Below, piece by piece: positions 32,401 to 43,390 of a DNA stretch of 64,000 bases. Within the stretch, counting starts at the first letter, position 1; each line of letters begins with the position of its first letter. The notes beneath the pieces were generated by a model. That model was not told the DNA's origin. It searched no databases and saw only the letters and a list, made by a program, of their open reading frames with translations. The translations under genes and the position numbers were made by a program. The DNA comes from Hysterangium stoloniferum (Eukaryota; Basidiomycota; Agaricomycetes; Hysterangiales; Hysterangiaceae), in the NCBI GenBank assembly GCA_015178975.1, contig WHVD01000237.1, positions 1 to 64,000 on the forward strand, read 5' to 3'.

Positions 32401-33469
32401 ATGGTGTCCTGGGATCTTCGATCTGCCATCTTCTGTCTTCTATCTGTCGCAAATCAATGTATTCATACGGGAATCATTAGATACGCTGATGCCACATGTG
32501 GACAAGTTTGCCGAAGCCGTACTTTGTACGCCTAGTTATGAACTGATGGCAAAATTGCTATCAGAAGGAACAATTTTGGCACTCAAGTTTCAATAAATAA
32601 CATCGTACCTACAATTCCAACCCTATATTCCAGCATGTTACCTGTTTAATAGCTGAGATGATTAATAGGTGTCGCTGTGTCGTGTTGTGGTGTCTGGTGC
32701 AGTGGAAGCAATGATATTGGAAAGTCTGCGACACCGGCAGGTGCCAATAGCTTCACACGGAATTAATTATCAACGGTTACATTGACAGAGCCTGTACTCA
32801 CATCTTCGTACCAAACCGTGCAGTCGTCACGGTGCGTTCTCGACACGCCAGAGGCTCGACAAGCTCGAACCATCACACAGTTCGCCTGTATCTAGGCCGA
32901 CAGCAGTTGGGCATGGACGATCTCAGACATCGCCTGGTCATCCCCTGCACCCCTCCTTATCGGTCTCCTACAACAATGACGCTTCTGGATTTGCAAAATG
33001 GTTGCATTTGCATGAAACACGTTGAGATGTCTCATATACTTCTAAATTCAAATCAAAATCAGCTTTGAACCCATTCCCTGCGACCTGATCTGGAAACTGC
33101 TGTCCCTTGATGGTCCCTAGCAGTGGCGCTGACAGTAAATATATTAGCCGACTGCAAGGAATGTATAGCGCCACACTGCCGGTGCATGAGTAATCTTTAG
33201 AGATGGCTCGAACCAAGTTACCCAGAGTCACACAAAAATATTATAGTTTATGCTTATAGCGGAGGGATTTGATGGAAAATACATAACACCTAAGGACAAC
33301 TGTGAATATGTTGTGGCAATACCTATTCTGTCAATTGCCTGCATCACATCTTTCGGCACCCCTTCATTCCTTGTCTCATTTTCATTTTTCGGGTCAAAGG
33401 AGTGGACTGATGATATAATGATCGCCTTTCATTGGGCTTGAGGCATGGTCTTTTATGGGGATGGTAGGC

Positions 33470-33655
33470 CTGGTATGGGAGTTGTACTCGTAGGAAAGAT
33501 GTCGCCAGGGGAAACGGAGTTGTCGGGATGTGGGTGTACTCCGTTCAAATTCAGCATGGCTCTGAATTGTTTTACACTCAGGGTGGCTAGTCTATAGAGC
33601 TGGTCAGGTTTTAACTGGCGATGACTTCATATTGACATGTAATCCAGCTTCCACA
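33470..33655 (-). pseudogene. Gene X exon, third copy, broken
   Basis: Follows the end part of R unit 3 and shows the same string (CTCCGTTCAAATTCAGCATG) and flanks as the other copies. The sequence AACTGGCGATGACTTCATA differs from the TCTGAAGTC region of the others, so the frame is disturbed. Beyond it, near 33705, the CBM19-like gene segment begins where the other units go directly on to GACGACTCAATCG. Confidence 0.4.
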
Positions 33656-33921
33656 CATAGTGACTCACATTGATACTTGGAATTGCCGGTTTCTCATATG
33701 TACAACTCACATCCAACTTTGCATCACATATTCACGAAACATTAGTGAGGTACATCAAACTGCATTCAACACGGGGACGTACATACAGACCAGCTGTTTC
33801 CATTCCATACAACGGAGAGTCCTCATTAGGGTCGTTAAGCGAAGATCCAGCCATATCATCAAATAAAACAATCAAACAATACTCTTCATACCGTAATCTC
33901 GTTGGAAAAGAATTGACCAAT

Positions 33922-34897
33922 TCAGTTGCCTGTGAGGGATGAGCCAGCACCAGTTGCTGCAATACGTGCAACGGCTTGAGCATTGTCAACACAGGTGATC
34001 GACTGAGAATATATCAGATGTAGGTCAAGTGATGTACAAACAAGAAGATTCACACTTACAGTTCCGGGGGAGTTGACTAGGGGCAAGACAGCACACTGCA
34101 AGCCACCAGCACATCCGGTGAGGACGAATTTTGCCGTCAACACACTGCGCAAACTGATTGTTCACACAGGCATTCTGGCCTGCGGTGCAGGATGACGAGG
34201 TGGTGAGCGACGCGAATTGTTTGCTAAAGGAAAAGTCAGCAATACATAGCTCTACGAAGCGCCTGGCAGCGACGCACTTCAATGCCTGAGTGGCCTTTCC
34301 GTTCGAGAGCGTGAAAGACGTCTTGTCATCAGATAAAACTTGGTTGTCAGCGGGCGGGGGAGCCGTGGCAGGAGCCGGCGCTGGTGCAGCTTGGCCGGGA
34401 TGGGTTGCCCCAGTTGCAGCAATCCGAGCATCTCGGTCTGCAGTCGTGTCGCATGTGATGCTCTGTTTTGGGAATGCGCGTGTCAGTATTCATAGAAATG
34501 AAACGGATGAAGACGCACAGTTCCCGGCTTGTTAACAAGAGGAAGAGCAACGCAGCTGATATTAAGTGTTAGGAATGAAATAGACCATGGGTCCATTAAG
34601 CGTACATTGTCCCGACTGCACAGGACGTTAATAGGAATTTCCCCCCAGAGCACTGATAGAGACATGAGATGACATGGCATTTCTACGCAAAGTGAAATAA
34701 AATCGGTGGGAATCACGTACTTCAATGCAATCGCATCTTGACCATTCTTCAAAGTGAATGGTTTAGCACCAGCGTCAGGAGCCTATGGGGATCTTAATAG
34801 GTTAACACAGGGTAAAATATAACAGGATACACACGGGTGCAGCCAAGACACAGGCGAATAGGGTAGCAACGATGACGGCAAACTTTGATGAGACCAT
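33922..34897 (-). pseudogene. CBM19-like secreted protein gene, copy 1
   Basis: ATG at 34895-34897 opens a signal peptide MVSSKFAVIVATLFACVLAA, followed by a 52-bp intron (34783-34834) and APDAGAKPFTLKNGQDAIAL. Later exons encode two CBM19-like modules: SCVALPLVNKPGT-SITC-DTAADRDARIAATGAT, an Ala/Pro linker, then SCTAGQNACVNNQFAQCVDG, CAGGLQC and ITC-VDNAQAVARIAATGA before the stop at 33922. CBM19 binds chitin, so a wall or extracellular role is likely. Compared with copy 2, about 120 bp carrying the first exon of module one are missing, and a run of four A instead of three (near 34127) shifts the frame inside module two. Both defects suggest a pseudogene. Confidence 0.75.
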
Positions 34898-34964
34898 GGC
34901 GAAAGGGAAATTAATATACTGAAAATTGTCGGTGAACAAGATGCCAGAACGAAAGGAGCTGCCG

Positions 34965-37035
34965 ACAACTCAATCGTGGTCTGTTTGTGGTATTAGATAT
35001 TAGAAATACGTTAAAGAAGGAGGGAGAGGAGAGGATACCTGTTAGCAAGAACGGTGGTGGAGAGGAACCTGACGAGGAAAGGTGGGATCTAAGTTTTTGA
35101 GGGATTTATACATCTGAGAACTGCCGTCCGGTGGGAATTTTTTTCGGGGAATGGGAACAGCACCTTATACAGTACACTCACTTTCAATGCTAGCGACTAG
35201 TAATATGTAGTTTTGAAACTGTAACAAATTGGTACAATTCGAACTGCTATAACGAATTTTATACTATAGTATCACAGCACGGGGCGTTGTCTTCGTGATC
35301 GGATTTTCATCTTAACTACTTTCGTTTCCACCAAGCCAAGCCGGAAGCAGCCAGAGCAGGAGCCAAACTTATTTATACGGCCTTGATTCGGCTTCTACTT
35401 CGAGCCATTAGCAGCCGATTTCGATAAAAGTAAGGATAGGTGCTTGGAAACGGAATGACTCGATTGTGTTTGGGAATGATGCAATTCCGCAAAATATGTC
35501 CGGATTGAATCCCCTTCTCAACGTATTAGCATAGAAGTGTATTTTATTAGTTAAACGGGTCTCCCAGCGTTGTTTAACATTAAATGTCTTTTACACTCTG
35601 CTATCCTATTTAGGTTGACAATCCAGTGCTGCTGGCTAAGTACCCAAATTGCCTCGGCCGACTGCATTTTTTATTAAAAATAGCATCGGTTGACTTATTG
35701 TTGTAAATTCACAATCTACAAGGGTTTAATGGACTTGTAGTAGAAGTACTTGTGTGTGTGAATCAATGTGTCAGTCAGTGAATCACCTTCTGACATGACA
35801 GCTTTGGTGATAGTTTAGGTGTACATGGATTAAATCATGCATTAGCCTCCATGGTCCACAAAGGCAGAGGTGAATCGCCTCTAGGAGAAGGCTGTTTCAT
35901 CATCAATTCCAACATATTTTATGCCTCTTCTTGCTTTATGATAGTGACATGAATGAGATGAAATGCATAGGCTGGAATTCCATGCCAGAATGGAAGAGCA
36001 AGAATCCTCTACCAACTTATGGATTGATGTCGATCATAGCCCAGTCGACACCAGAGGCTTCGACAAGCTTGAACCACCACACAGTTCACCTGTATCTAGG
36101 ACAGCAGTTGGACATAGACGGTCTCAGTCATTTCCTTGGGTGATTTGCCATGAAATGGGGGTCAGATTGATACATTTTACACCTTTCTGAGAGTCTAGAA
36201 AATAAATAAATAGAATAATTACTCGACATAATGAACTGTGCCCAATCATTTTATTTTACTTCTTCAAGTGCCACTGCATGGTCACTCGTAATACTCGGAG
36301 AAATGGCATTACCGTGCACCAGGACCTTCAACTCTCTCACCACCATAGGCTTCCTCACACCCCTCTGCGGAATGAACGGGGAGTTCCCCTTCGTGAGGTG
36401 CACTCGGACTAAAATCTCCTGTATAATTTGCATCTCCGACGTCCTCGATCAAAGAATTTCCAATACTGCGCACCGCCGCTCGGAAGGTAGTGACCACGAA
36501 ACTGTTCGTCTGATTGATCGCGTGACACGACGAGTTTAATTCTCGCACATCGAGAAAGAAGCGGCAAATGAGGAGGACGGATATGCTGCAGTTGCCATTA
36601 AGAAGTTGGAGGACATAAATGTGATAAATACTTGCCAACTCTCCATGTGGCCACCGATGGTTAAAAATGGGGTCTATTTTAGGTGTGAGATGAGTACGTG
36701 ATATTAAATTCACAGAAGAGAAAGAGACTCACTGAGACAAACTTGGCAGAAATGTTGAAGTATTAGTGAAAAGGGGGGAAAGGAGGTAATCCGAAACCTT
36801 ATTCATGATTATGGTCTGTAAAGTCCACATAAAAATTACGCTAAAAAATCAAAATCATCATTTCATGAACTGAACTCAGGGTACTTTAGTACTGACACAA
36901 ATCGGAGAACACCTGTAATTAATATGAACAGGGTTGTAAGGAACATGTAGGCTCAAAAGCCGAGGCAAATACCTTGTTGTACAATTAGATAGGTTATAGA
37001 TCTTTTCCGCAATTCTTTAATATCTCTTTGTAGCC
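34965..37035 (+). repeat. R unit copy 4 (truncated)
   Basis: From CTGCCGACAACTCAATCGTG (34968) through the AT-rich part and into the DUF6533-like gene, stopping abruptly at GTAGCCTAATT (37035), where the second CBM19 copy starts in mid-gene. The unit's remaining 2.5 kb are missing. Confidence 0.8.
36309..37035 (-). pseudogene. DUF6533-like membrane protein gene, copy D4, C-terminal half
   Basis: The frame 36309-36713 reads ASIYHIYVLQLLNGNCSISV and LLICRFFLDVRELNSSCHAI, a hydrophobic helix followed by the C-terminal tail. In D1, D3, D5 and D6 the codon CAA in YVLQLL is TAA or TGA. D4 thus keeps the older open frame, yet it has lost its N-terminal half at 37035. Confidence 0.6.
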
Positions 37036-37041
37036 TAATTG

Positions 37042-37902
37042 CCGGGGGAGTTGACTAGAGGCAAGACAGCACACTGCAAGCCACCAGCACATCCGGTGAG
37101 GACGAATTTACTGTCCACACACTGCACAAACTGATTGTTCACACAGGCATTCTAGCCTGGGGTGCAGGATGACGAGGTGGTGAGCGACACGAATTGTTTG
37201 CTAAAAGAGAAGTCAGCTATACATAGCTCTATGAGGCATCTGGCAGCGACGCACTTCAATGCCTGAGCGGCCCCCCTGCCCGAGAGCGCGAAATACTTCT
37301 TGTCACCAGATGAAACTTGGTTGTCAGCGGGCGGGGGGGCCGTGGCAGGAGCCGCTGGTGCAGCTGGGCCGGGGCCGTTGCCCCAGTTGCAGCAATCCGA
37401 GCGTCTCGGTCTGCAGCCGTGTCGCATGTGATGCTCTGTTTTAGGATGCGCGTGTCAGTATTCATAGTAACGAGGAAATGGAATGGATGAAGACGCACGG
37501 TTCCCGGCTTGTTAACGAGAGGAAGAGCAACGCAGCTGATATTAAGTGTTAGGAATGAAAGATAGACCATGTGTCCATTAAACGTACATTGTCCCCACTG
37601 CACAGGACGTTAATAGGAATTTCCCGCCAGAGCACTGATGGAGATGTGAGATGACATGGTATTTCTACGCAACGTGAGATAAAATTTCCGACATACCTGG
37701 GCAAACTTTCTGGTGATACAGGCCAGGTCACCGTCGATGCAAGAGGAGTTTGCGGACAAGGAAGTGAACTTATCGCTGGAGGACATATACAGGTCAGCGG
37801 GGTCAACATTTGGTGGGAATCACGTACTTCAATGTGATCGCATCTTGACCATTCTTCAAAGTCACTGGTTTAGCACCAGCATCAGGAGCCTATGGGGATC
37901 TT
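37042..37902 (-). pseudogene. CBM19-like gene, copy 2, truncated at both ends
   Basis: Starts (37902) with the bases before exon 2 and lacks the signal-peptide exon. It keeps the exon missing in copy 1: YMSSSDKFTSLSANSSCIDG, DLACITRKFAQ, an intron, then CSGGKFLLTSCAVGTMC. The Ala/Pro linker has a frameshift relative to copy 1, CAG is replaced by TAG just before NACVN, and the 3' end is lost at 37042. The second module has the correct three A (DSKFVLTGCAGG). It was cut on one side by the R unit 4 junction and on the other by Copia-3. Confidence 0.75.
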
Positions 37903-37904
37903 AT

Positions 37905-38126
37905 TGAGATACGAGCGTTGAACTGGAGCGAGTGGAGCCGTGTGTATACGAGCGTTGAACTGGAGCGAGTGGAGCCGTGTGTATGATGCAATAGGTGATC
38001 CATATTATGATGTAGCTTATGATGTGTCGATCCACTTAGGTGGATAAACTCTATCCACCTGTACGATATATATATACGAGAATTAGCGTAACGAATAACA
38101 ACCCCTCTTACACTCGTTAATCTTCA
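37905..38126 (+). repeat. Copia-3 putative 5' LTR with 37-bp tandem duplication
   Basis: TGAGATACGAG...AATCTTCA, followed directly by GGTTATGGGCCC as in Copia-1. A 37-bp unit (37911-37947) is repeated exactly at 37948-37984, in the part that would be U3 and might hold promoter elements. Its left limit is inferred from where CBM19 homology stops; no second LTR exists to prove it. Confidence 0.55.
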
Positions 38127-38187
38127 GGTTATGGGCCCTGGCCCTTCCTATCAGTAAAAGAACTTCGAACCACTCAGGATTATTATC

Positions 38188-39690
38188 ATGACTACCTTGG
38201 AGAAGATCAAAGACTACGAATCGAGTACTGGGAGCGCATATCAAGTCTTTCTGAAGCTGCGAAAGGAAAATTACTTTACATGGAGCGCAAGTATGAAGAC
38301 CGTACTCGAATCCCTGAATCAGTGGAAAGTGGTCACTGGAGAACAGGGAGACCCCCCTCGCGCTAAATTGGATGCCCCGACGAAAGATGAATTGGACATC
38401 GAAGAAGTCTGGGTGCTTCGAAAGAAGAGGGCGTATAGTGAAATAATATTGCGCGTAGAAGACGAACCAAGGGTAGCTATTATGACCAATGATAATCCCG
38501 TTGACACTTGGAATAAGCTAAAAAATACTTATGGAACACGTCTTGCTAACAGCCAGGCAACGTTACTCTCCGAACTTGTACGTATGAGGTACGATAGAAC
38601 CAGAATAATCGAGTATAAAGCCCAAATGGATTCTATCCGAATCAAGTTGTTAGAAGCAGGACACACAATTGTGGACCCTGATTACCTTAGTCTTTTTATG
38701 AGCACACTTCCAGAAGATTTTGATATCATGTCGACAACGATAGACTACGACAAGGATACTGTCAAAGAAATTGTCAACAAGCTTCGGCAAATCGAAATAC
38801 GAAAGGAAATACGTCCCAGGTTTGCAGACGGTTCTGCATTTCACACTCAAGGTGATCCAATCAGGTTCCGCGGACGATCCCAGCGTGGACGAGGGAACTT
38901 GGGACAAGGTAGGCCAAATAACAGAAGTTCGCAAGGATGCTACGAGTGTGGAGATTTATCCCATTGGGCGAGAAACTGTCCGAAAAGGAAAAAGAAGAAT
39001 CTTCAGCAATCAAAGCAGGACAAAGGACCGGCTAACGCACCTGATAAATCATCAACCTCAGTTTCGAGCCGAGGAATGTTTACAGCAGTGGATTCTGTAT
39101 TTTTCATGGGTAAGGATACGACCCAACAGAAATATTTTCTGGATTCTGCATCATCAGGACATTATGTGCCTAATATCCAGGACTTACACAATTTTATGGC
39201 ATATAATGTGCCGAAGAAGATTCAGACAGCAAATGGAGGTTACATTTACGCCAAAGGTGTTGGAACGTTGAAATTGAACGTGTCGAGTTTTGGGCCGGAA
39301 TTCATAGGCGAAATTCCGAATGTCGAATGGACACCCGAAGCCAAGGTACGATTACTGAATCCTGCACAGCTCTTTAAGGATGGCTATCAAGTCGATCTTA
39401 ACATAAATGGTTCAAAAATTATCGACTTGAATGGACGAACCTTAGGCGAAGCCGTCGAAAGAGGGAATGTTTACCCGTTCCAATTCATGACAATTCCAGC
39501 CTCGTCATCAATATGTGGATATACAAATTCATCAGAAGGCGAATTACAAGAAAAACTTGGACAACATACCTGTAGCGTATTCCACGAAATTGCCAAGCAA
39601 TTTGATGTTATGGCATCAACGATTGGGACATCTACACACAGCTGCCATCCGAAATCTGGCACAGCATTTCGCATCTGGAATAGAAATTGA
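38188..39690 (+). pseudogene. Copia-3 Gag and protease
   Basis: 500 codons from ATG 38188. Gag core, then zinc knuckle CYECGDLSHWARNC (from residue 251), then the protease site FLDSASSGHYVP (D319). The usual DSG or DTG is DSA here, a change also known in some copia proteases. The frame leaves the true one near 39560-39600, because the integrase zinc site HQRLGHLH lies in another frame, so a frameshift separates protease and integrase. Confidence 0.85.
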
Positions 39691-40279
39691 TGATTATGAA
39701 GAATTCAAAGCCGACTGTATTGCTTGCATCGAAGGAAAGCAGCATCGAACCACATTTAAGACTGGCCGAACACGAGCGACGCGACTCGGAGAACTCCTTC
39801 ACATGGATCTGGCCAGACCAATGGAGACGATAAGCTTCGAAAAGAAAAGAAACTTTATAATAATCATTGACAATTACTCACTTTCTGTATAGATTGACAC
39901 GTTAGCAATCAAATCAGAGGCCATCCAGAAGATATGAGAATACATACAGAAACTCGAAACACAGTTTGATGCGAAAGTCCAAGGCGTAATGGCAGACAAT
40001 GGAACTGAATTCATCAATCTGGAAATCAAGCAATATTTATCATCTAAAGGAATATCGCTGTTCACATCAGTTCCCTATATGCCTCAGCAAAATGGAATCA
40101 CAGAAAGAGGCATATGCACGACTTCAGAGGGGGGTCGATCGATGTTGTATTCATCAAAACTGCCCAAATTCCTTTGGTCAATAGCTATCAAGACAATGGT
40201 GTACCTGAAAAACCGAAGTCCCACTCGATCAAACGATGGACACACGCCAATCGAGCGAGTTACCAGAAAGAAGCCAGAC
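39515..40279 (+). pseudogene. Copia-3 integrase, N-terminal and catalytic part
   Basis: HQRLGHLHTAAIRNLAQ and CIACIEGKQH make the zinc site. Catalytic part: LLHMDLARPM, QGVMADNGTEFI and MPQQNGITERG. Stops at 39892 (after YSLSV) and in QKI-EYIQ break the frame, the latter a CGA to TGA type. It ends RKKPD at the CAGAC site, where the LTR insertion begins. Confidence 0.85.
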
Positions 40280-41232
40280 TGTGAGGAGTATGCTTTTACC
40301 ACAGTTTCATTGTGGTAAAACACTCCTTTTATTTCATTTATATTTTACATATTCTATTCATATTTTACTATCTTTCACATTCTTCGAATATCACATATTT
40401 CATTAGTTCGAAGCATTGTGTATACTTGTGGGTGCACTCAGCACCAATTAGAACTCAGACACACTTTAACCCAAGAACCACCACTCGTAAGACATTGTGA
40501 GGAGTATGCTTTTACCACAGTATCATTGTGGTAAAACACTCCTTTTATTTCATTTATATTTTACATATTCTATTCATATTTTTCTATCTTTCATATTCTT
40601 CGAATATTGCATATTTCATTAGTTCGAAGCATTGTGTATACTTGTGGGTGCACTCAGCACCAATTAGAACTCAGACACACTTTAACCCAAGAACCACCAC
40701 TCGTAAGACACAAACTAGGTCTACTACGAGCAGTGATCAGGGTAACGTGTCAGCTACCACATAGGTAGCATTATCTGAACTACTGAATACTTCTGGCCTC
40801 GAACTGTAATAGTCGAGGCCTCCACTCGAACCATCGCACTCGTTGACTCCTTCGTCATCTTGTGCTCTTTCTCTCACTTTCTCCTATATTGCACTGAATA
40901 GGTCAATATCCTCCTCTTCTACTCATTTCTTCGTATATAGAACGGTCTGAACTTCTACCACTCTTCACAGACATAAACTAGGTCTACTACGAGCGGTGAT
41001 CAGGGTAACGTGTCAGCTACTACATAGGTAGCAATATCTGAACTATCTAACACTTCTGGCCTCGAACTGTAACAGTCGAGGCCTCCACTCGAACCATTGC
41101 ACTCGTTGACTCCTTCGTCATCTTGTGCTCCTTCTCTCACTTTCTCTTATATTGCACCGAATAGGTCAATATCCTCCTCTTCTACTCATTTCTTCGTATA
41201 TAGAACAGTCTGAACTTCTGCCACTCTTCACA
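40280..41232 (+). repeat. Outer solo LTR of the Gypsy-2 family in Copia-3
   Basis: TGTGAGGAGTATG at 40280 and CTCTTCACA at 41232, flanked by CAGAC (40275-40279 and 41233-41237). The LTR is itself interrupted by a second LTR of the same family (40496-40969). Removing the insert and one duplication gives 474 bp, the family length. Confidence 0.95.
40496..40969 (+). repeat. Inner solo LTR nested in the outer one
   Basis: 474 bp, same family and orientation as its host LTR, flanked by GACAT (40491-40495 and 40970-40974). It contains the palindromic start with TTTTACCACAGTATCATTGT. Insertion of a family member into its own LTR followed by loss of the interior explains it. Confidence 0.95.
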
Positions 41233-41957
41233 CAGACCTATCCCATTTGCGTATTTTTGGCAGTCCAGTTAGCGTTGCTGTCCCTAGACAAAAACGGCAG
41301 AAATTGGACCCACGTTCTAGAATGGGCTACATGGTTAGATATGAACCATACTCCACCGGTTATTTGGTATGGTATCCCGGGTCTAGACGTATTGAAAAGG
41401 TACGAGACCCAATATTCCACGAAAGCGCGATGACATTGCCATCACCGGTCCTGTATGGAGATGAAGGGCAATTTAGGAATGTTGCAGATACGAAGGAAAA
41501 TAACGAACCTCAACTATGTAAAGGTGATGCCGAATGAGCTGCAGCCTAGGCTCACGATACGGATTCCTCCGTGTCCAAGACCCACTGATGAAAAAGGAAA
41601 AGAAATCAGCAAATCATCAGACCAGTCACAGCTAGTTTCGAACGTACCTGATATCCCATGTGGAATGACATGATCCGGACATACAAGAGAAATAGCTGGA
41701 AGTACAATATTAGCAGATAAGGACAAATCTGGACACAATAATGGACTCATCATGTATTCCGCCATAGGAGACAATCTGACGATCCAAGAGGCACTCGATA
41801 TGCCAGGAGAAGAAGGAGTCACCTGGGAAAAGGCGCGACAGGCGGAATGGCAAAATATGCAGGAGCACGAAGTGTTTGGACCACCCGAAGAACCACCACC
41901 AGGAACGCGAATTTTGAAGATGGGAACCGTATGTCGTCAAATGTACAAGAATGGCGA
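41233..41957 (+). pseudogene. Copia-3 integrase C-terminus and RT start
   Basis: Continues from KKPD as LSHLRIFGSPVSVAVPRQKR and YLVWYPGSRRIEKVRDPIFH, the usual copia integrase tail. A linker follows, then KARQAEWQNMQEHEVFGPPE and RILKMGTVCRQMYKNGD, the first RT block, up to the GGCGA site. Stops occur in the linker (41535, 41671). Confidence 0.85.
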
Positions 41958-42431
41958 TGTGAAGAGTGGTAGAAGTTCAGACCGTTCTATATACGAAGAA
42001 ATGAGTAGAAAGGAAGGATATTGACCTATTCGGTGCAATATAGGAGAAAGTGAGAGAAAGAGCACGAGATGACGAAGGAGTCAACGAGTGCAATGGTTCG
42101 AGTGGAGGCCTTGACTATTACAGTTCGAGGCCAGAAGTGCTCAGTAGTTCAGATACTGCTACTTATGTAGTAGCTGACACGTTACCCTGATCACCACTCG
42201 TAGTAGACCTAGTTTGTGTCTTACGAGTGGTGGTTCTTGGGTTAAAGTGTGTCTGAGTTCTAATTGGTGCTGAGTGCACCCACAAGTATACACAATGCTT
42301 CGAACTAATGAAATATGCAAGATTCGAAGAATATGAAAGATAGAAAAATATGAATAAAATATGTAAAATATAAATGAAATAAAAGGAGTGTTTTACCACA
42401 ATGATACTGTGGTAAAAGCATACTCCTCACA
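41958..42431 (-). repeat. Gypsy-2 3' LTR
   Basis: TGTGAAGAGTGG...CTCCTCACA on the plus strand, 474 bp. To its right lies a run GTGCCCCCC, which on the minus strand is the polypurine tract GGGGGGCAC before the LTR. Confidence 0.9.
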
Positions 42432-43390
42432 GTGCCCCCCAGTTCGAAGGGATGTGCTATACGAAGTTCTGGAAAGCTTCGGGGATGCCCCCCAGGTGTC
42501 TTGTGTGAAGCCCCCCAAAATGCAAGGTGCCAAGACCCCAGTATTTGAAGAGAGGTTGGTGAGTTTAGGGGCGGTGAGGGATGATATGTCGATGTGGAAA
42601 AAGGGAGGGAAGGGAAGGGGAAAAAAAATAGATCCATTCTTTTCCTTCAGTCCTTAGTCGAGCACTCCTTCAGTCCTTGAACAGCAAATGGACTACTTGA
42701 TAGCTTTCTAGACACTGCCACATTGTCTCCTTCCAGGACACGAGGCATTCCTCATAGTAAATGTCCTGTAGGCGGACAGACTGTCATGTAACTCGTTGGG
42801 CAGTGCATCTTGGGGTTAGGAGGGTAAGCTATCATTAGAGTCCATCAGAATCTCCTCCTCCTTAAATGAGTACTGGAGGAGGTTTATGATGCTTTGCTGT
42901 GGCAAGATAGTGTAAGACTCGGGATTAGGATCTTTCCATGCTGCTAGTCTATGGGACCTAGCAGCATGCCAGGATGTATACCCTATACCCCCTATACCGC
43001 CCCCACTTTGCGATATTGTGATTCCACCACGATCTTGCAAATTAACCATTATTGTGCACCAGTCTGTGTTCCCAAAAGGTCTAGCCCATGGCAGGTCTAA
43101 AAAGTGTCCAGAAATGCTGCGAGTAGGTGGGCAAGTCCGGAGGAAAAAGAAAAAATCACGAAATCGACTGAGTTCAGTACGATTGTAATAATGAACCCGA
43201 ATACGGTACTTGAGTTGGGTGTGTACGCATTCCTCGCTCCAAAATCCCAACACTGGCACATAACCGCTTTTCCTGCCCCCATCACAGCCGAATTTGACAT
43301 CACAAGTCACGCCTATCGAAAATGTGTGTCATTGCTATGCCTAACGAAAGCACACGAACTGAAATCGAAAGTGAAAGGGGTGAAGGGGAA
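42432..43390 (-). other. Gypsy-2 interior, left part, no recognised domain
   Basis: An open minus-strand frame (42816-43310) contains VNLQDRGGITISQSGGG, which resembles the end of the Gag-like frame at about 46185-46230 (ARLFWNNSIATGG and flanks). The plus-strand text ATACCCCCTATACCGCCCCC recurs in altered form near 46165. The segment may therefore be duplicated Gag-region sequence. No RT, integrase or protease motifs are present. Confidence 0.4.

Larger units (their letters stand above)
26962..32945 (+). repeat. Right arm of the large inverted duplication
   Basis: Inverted copy of 17519-23700. Holds Copia-2 RT to 3' LTR, gene X and R unit 3. Differences from the left arm include a 167-bp solo LTR (32234-32400) and only one copy of the 250-bp subrepeat. 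The inner junction lies within about 26938-26962, between left-copy Gag and right-copy RT. The exact breakpoint cannot be set by eye. Confidence 0.9.
28711..33465 (+). repeat. R unit copy 3 (most complete tandem unit)
   Basis: Runs from gene X through the AT-rich part (29340-30200), the DUF6533-like gene (30300-31800), the subrepeat part (32440-32640), the phrase CGATCTCAGACATCGCCTGG (32918) and the end part 33100-33465, after which gene X begins again at 33470. The period is therefore about 4.77 kb including the 167-bp LTR. The order head, DUF6533, end, head shows a tandem arrangement. Confidence 0.8.

Noticed and set aside
17519..32945. The large inverted repeat as terminal repeats of a giant DNA transposon (Helitron, Starship or Maverick type)
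   Set aside because: No target duplication, no tyrosine recombinase, no Rep/helicase and no polymerase B frame in or near it. The content is duplicated gene array and dead copia.
41238..41940. Minus-strand frames opposite Copia-3 integrase
   Set aside because: The plus strand has clear copia motifs, so these are shadows.
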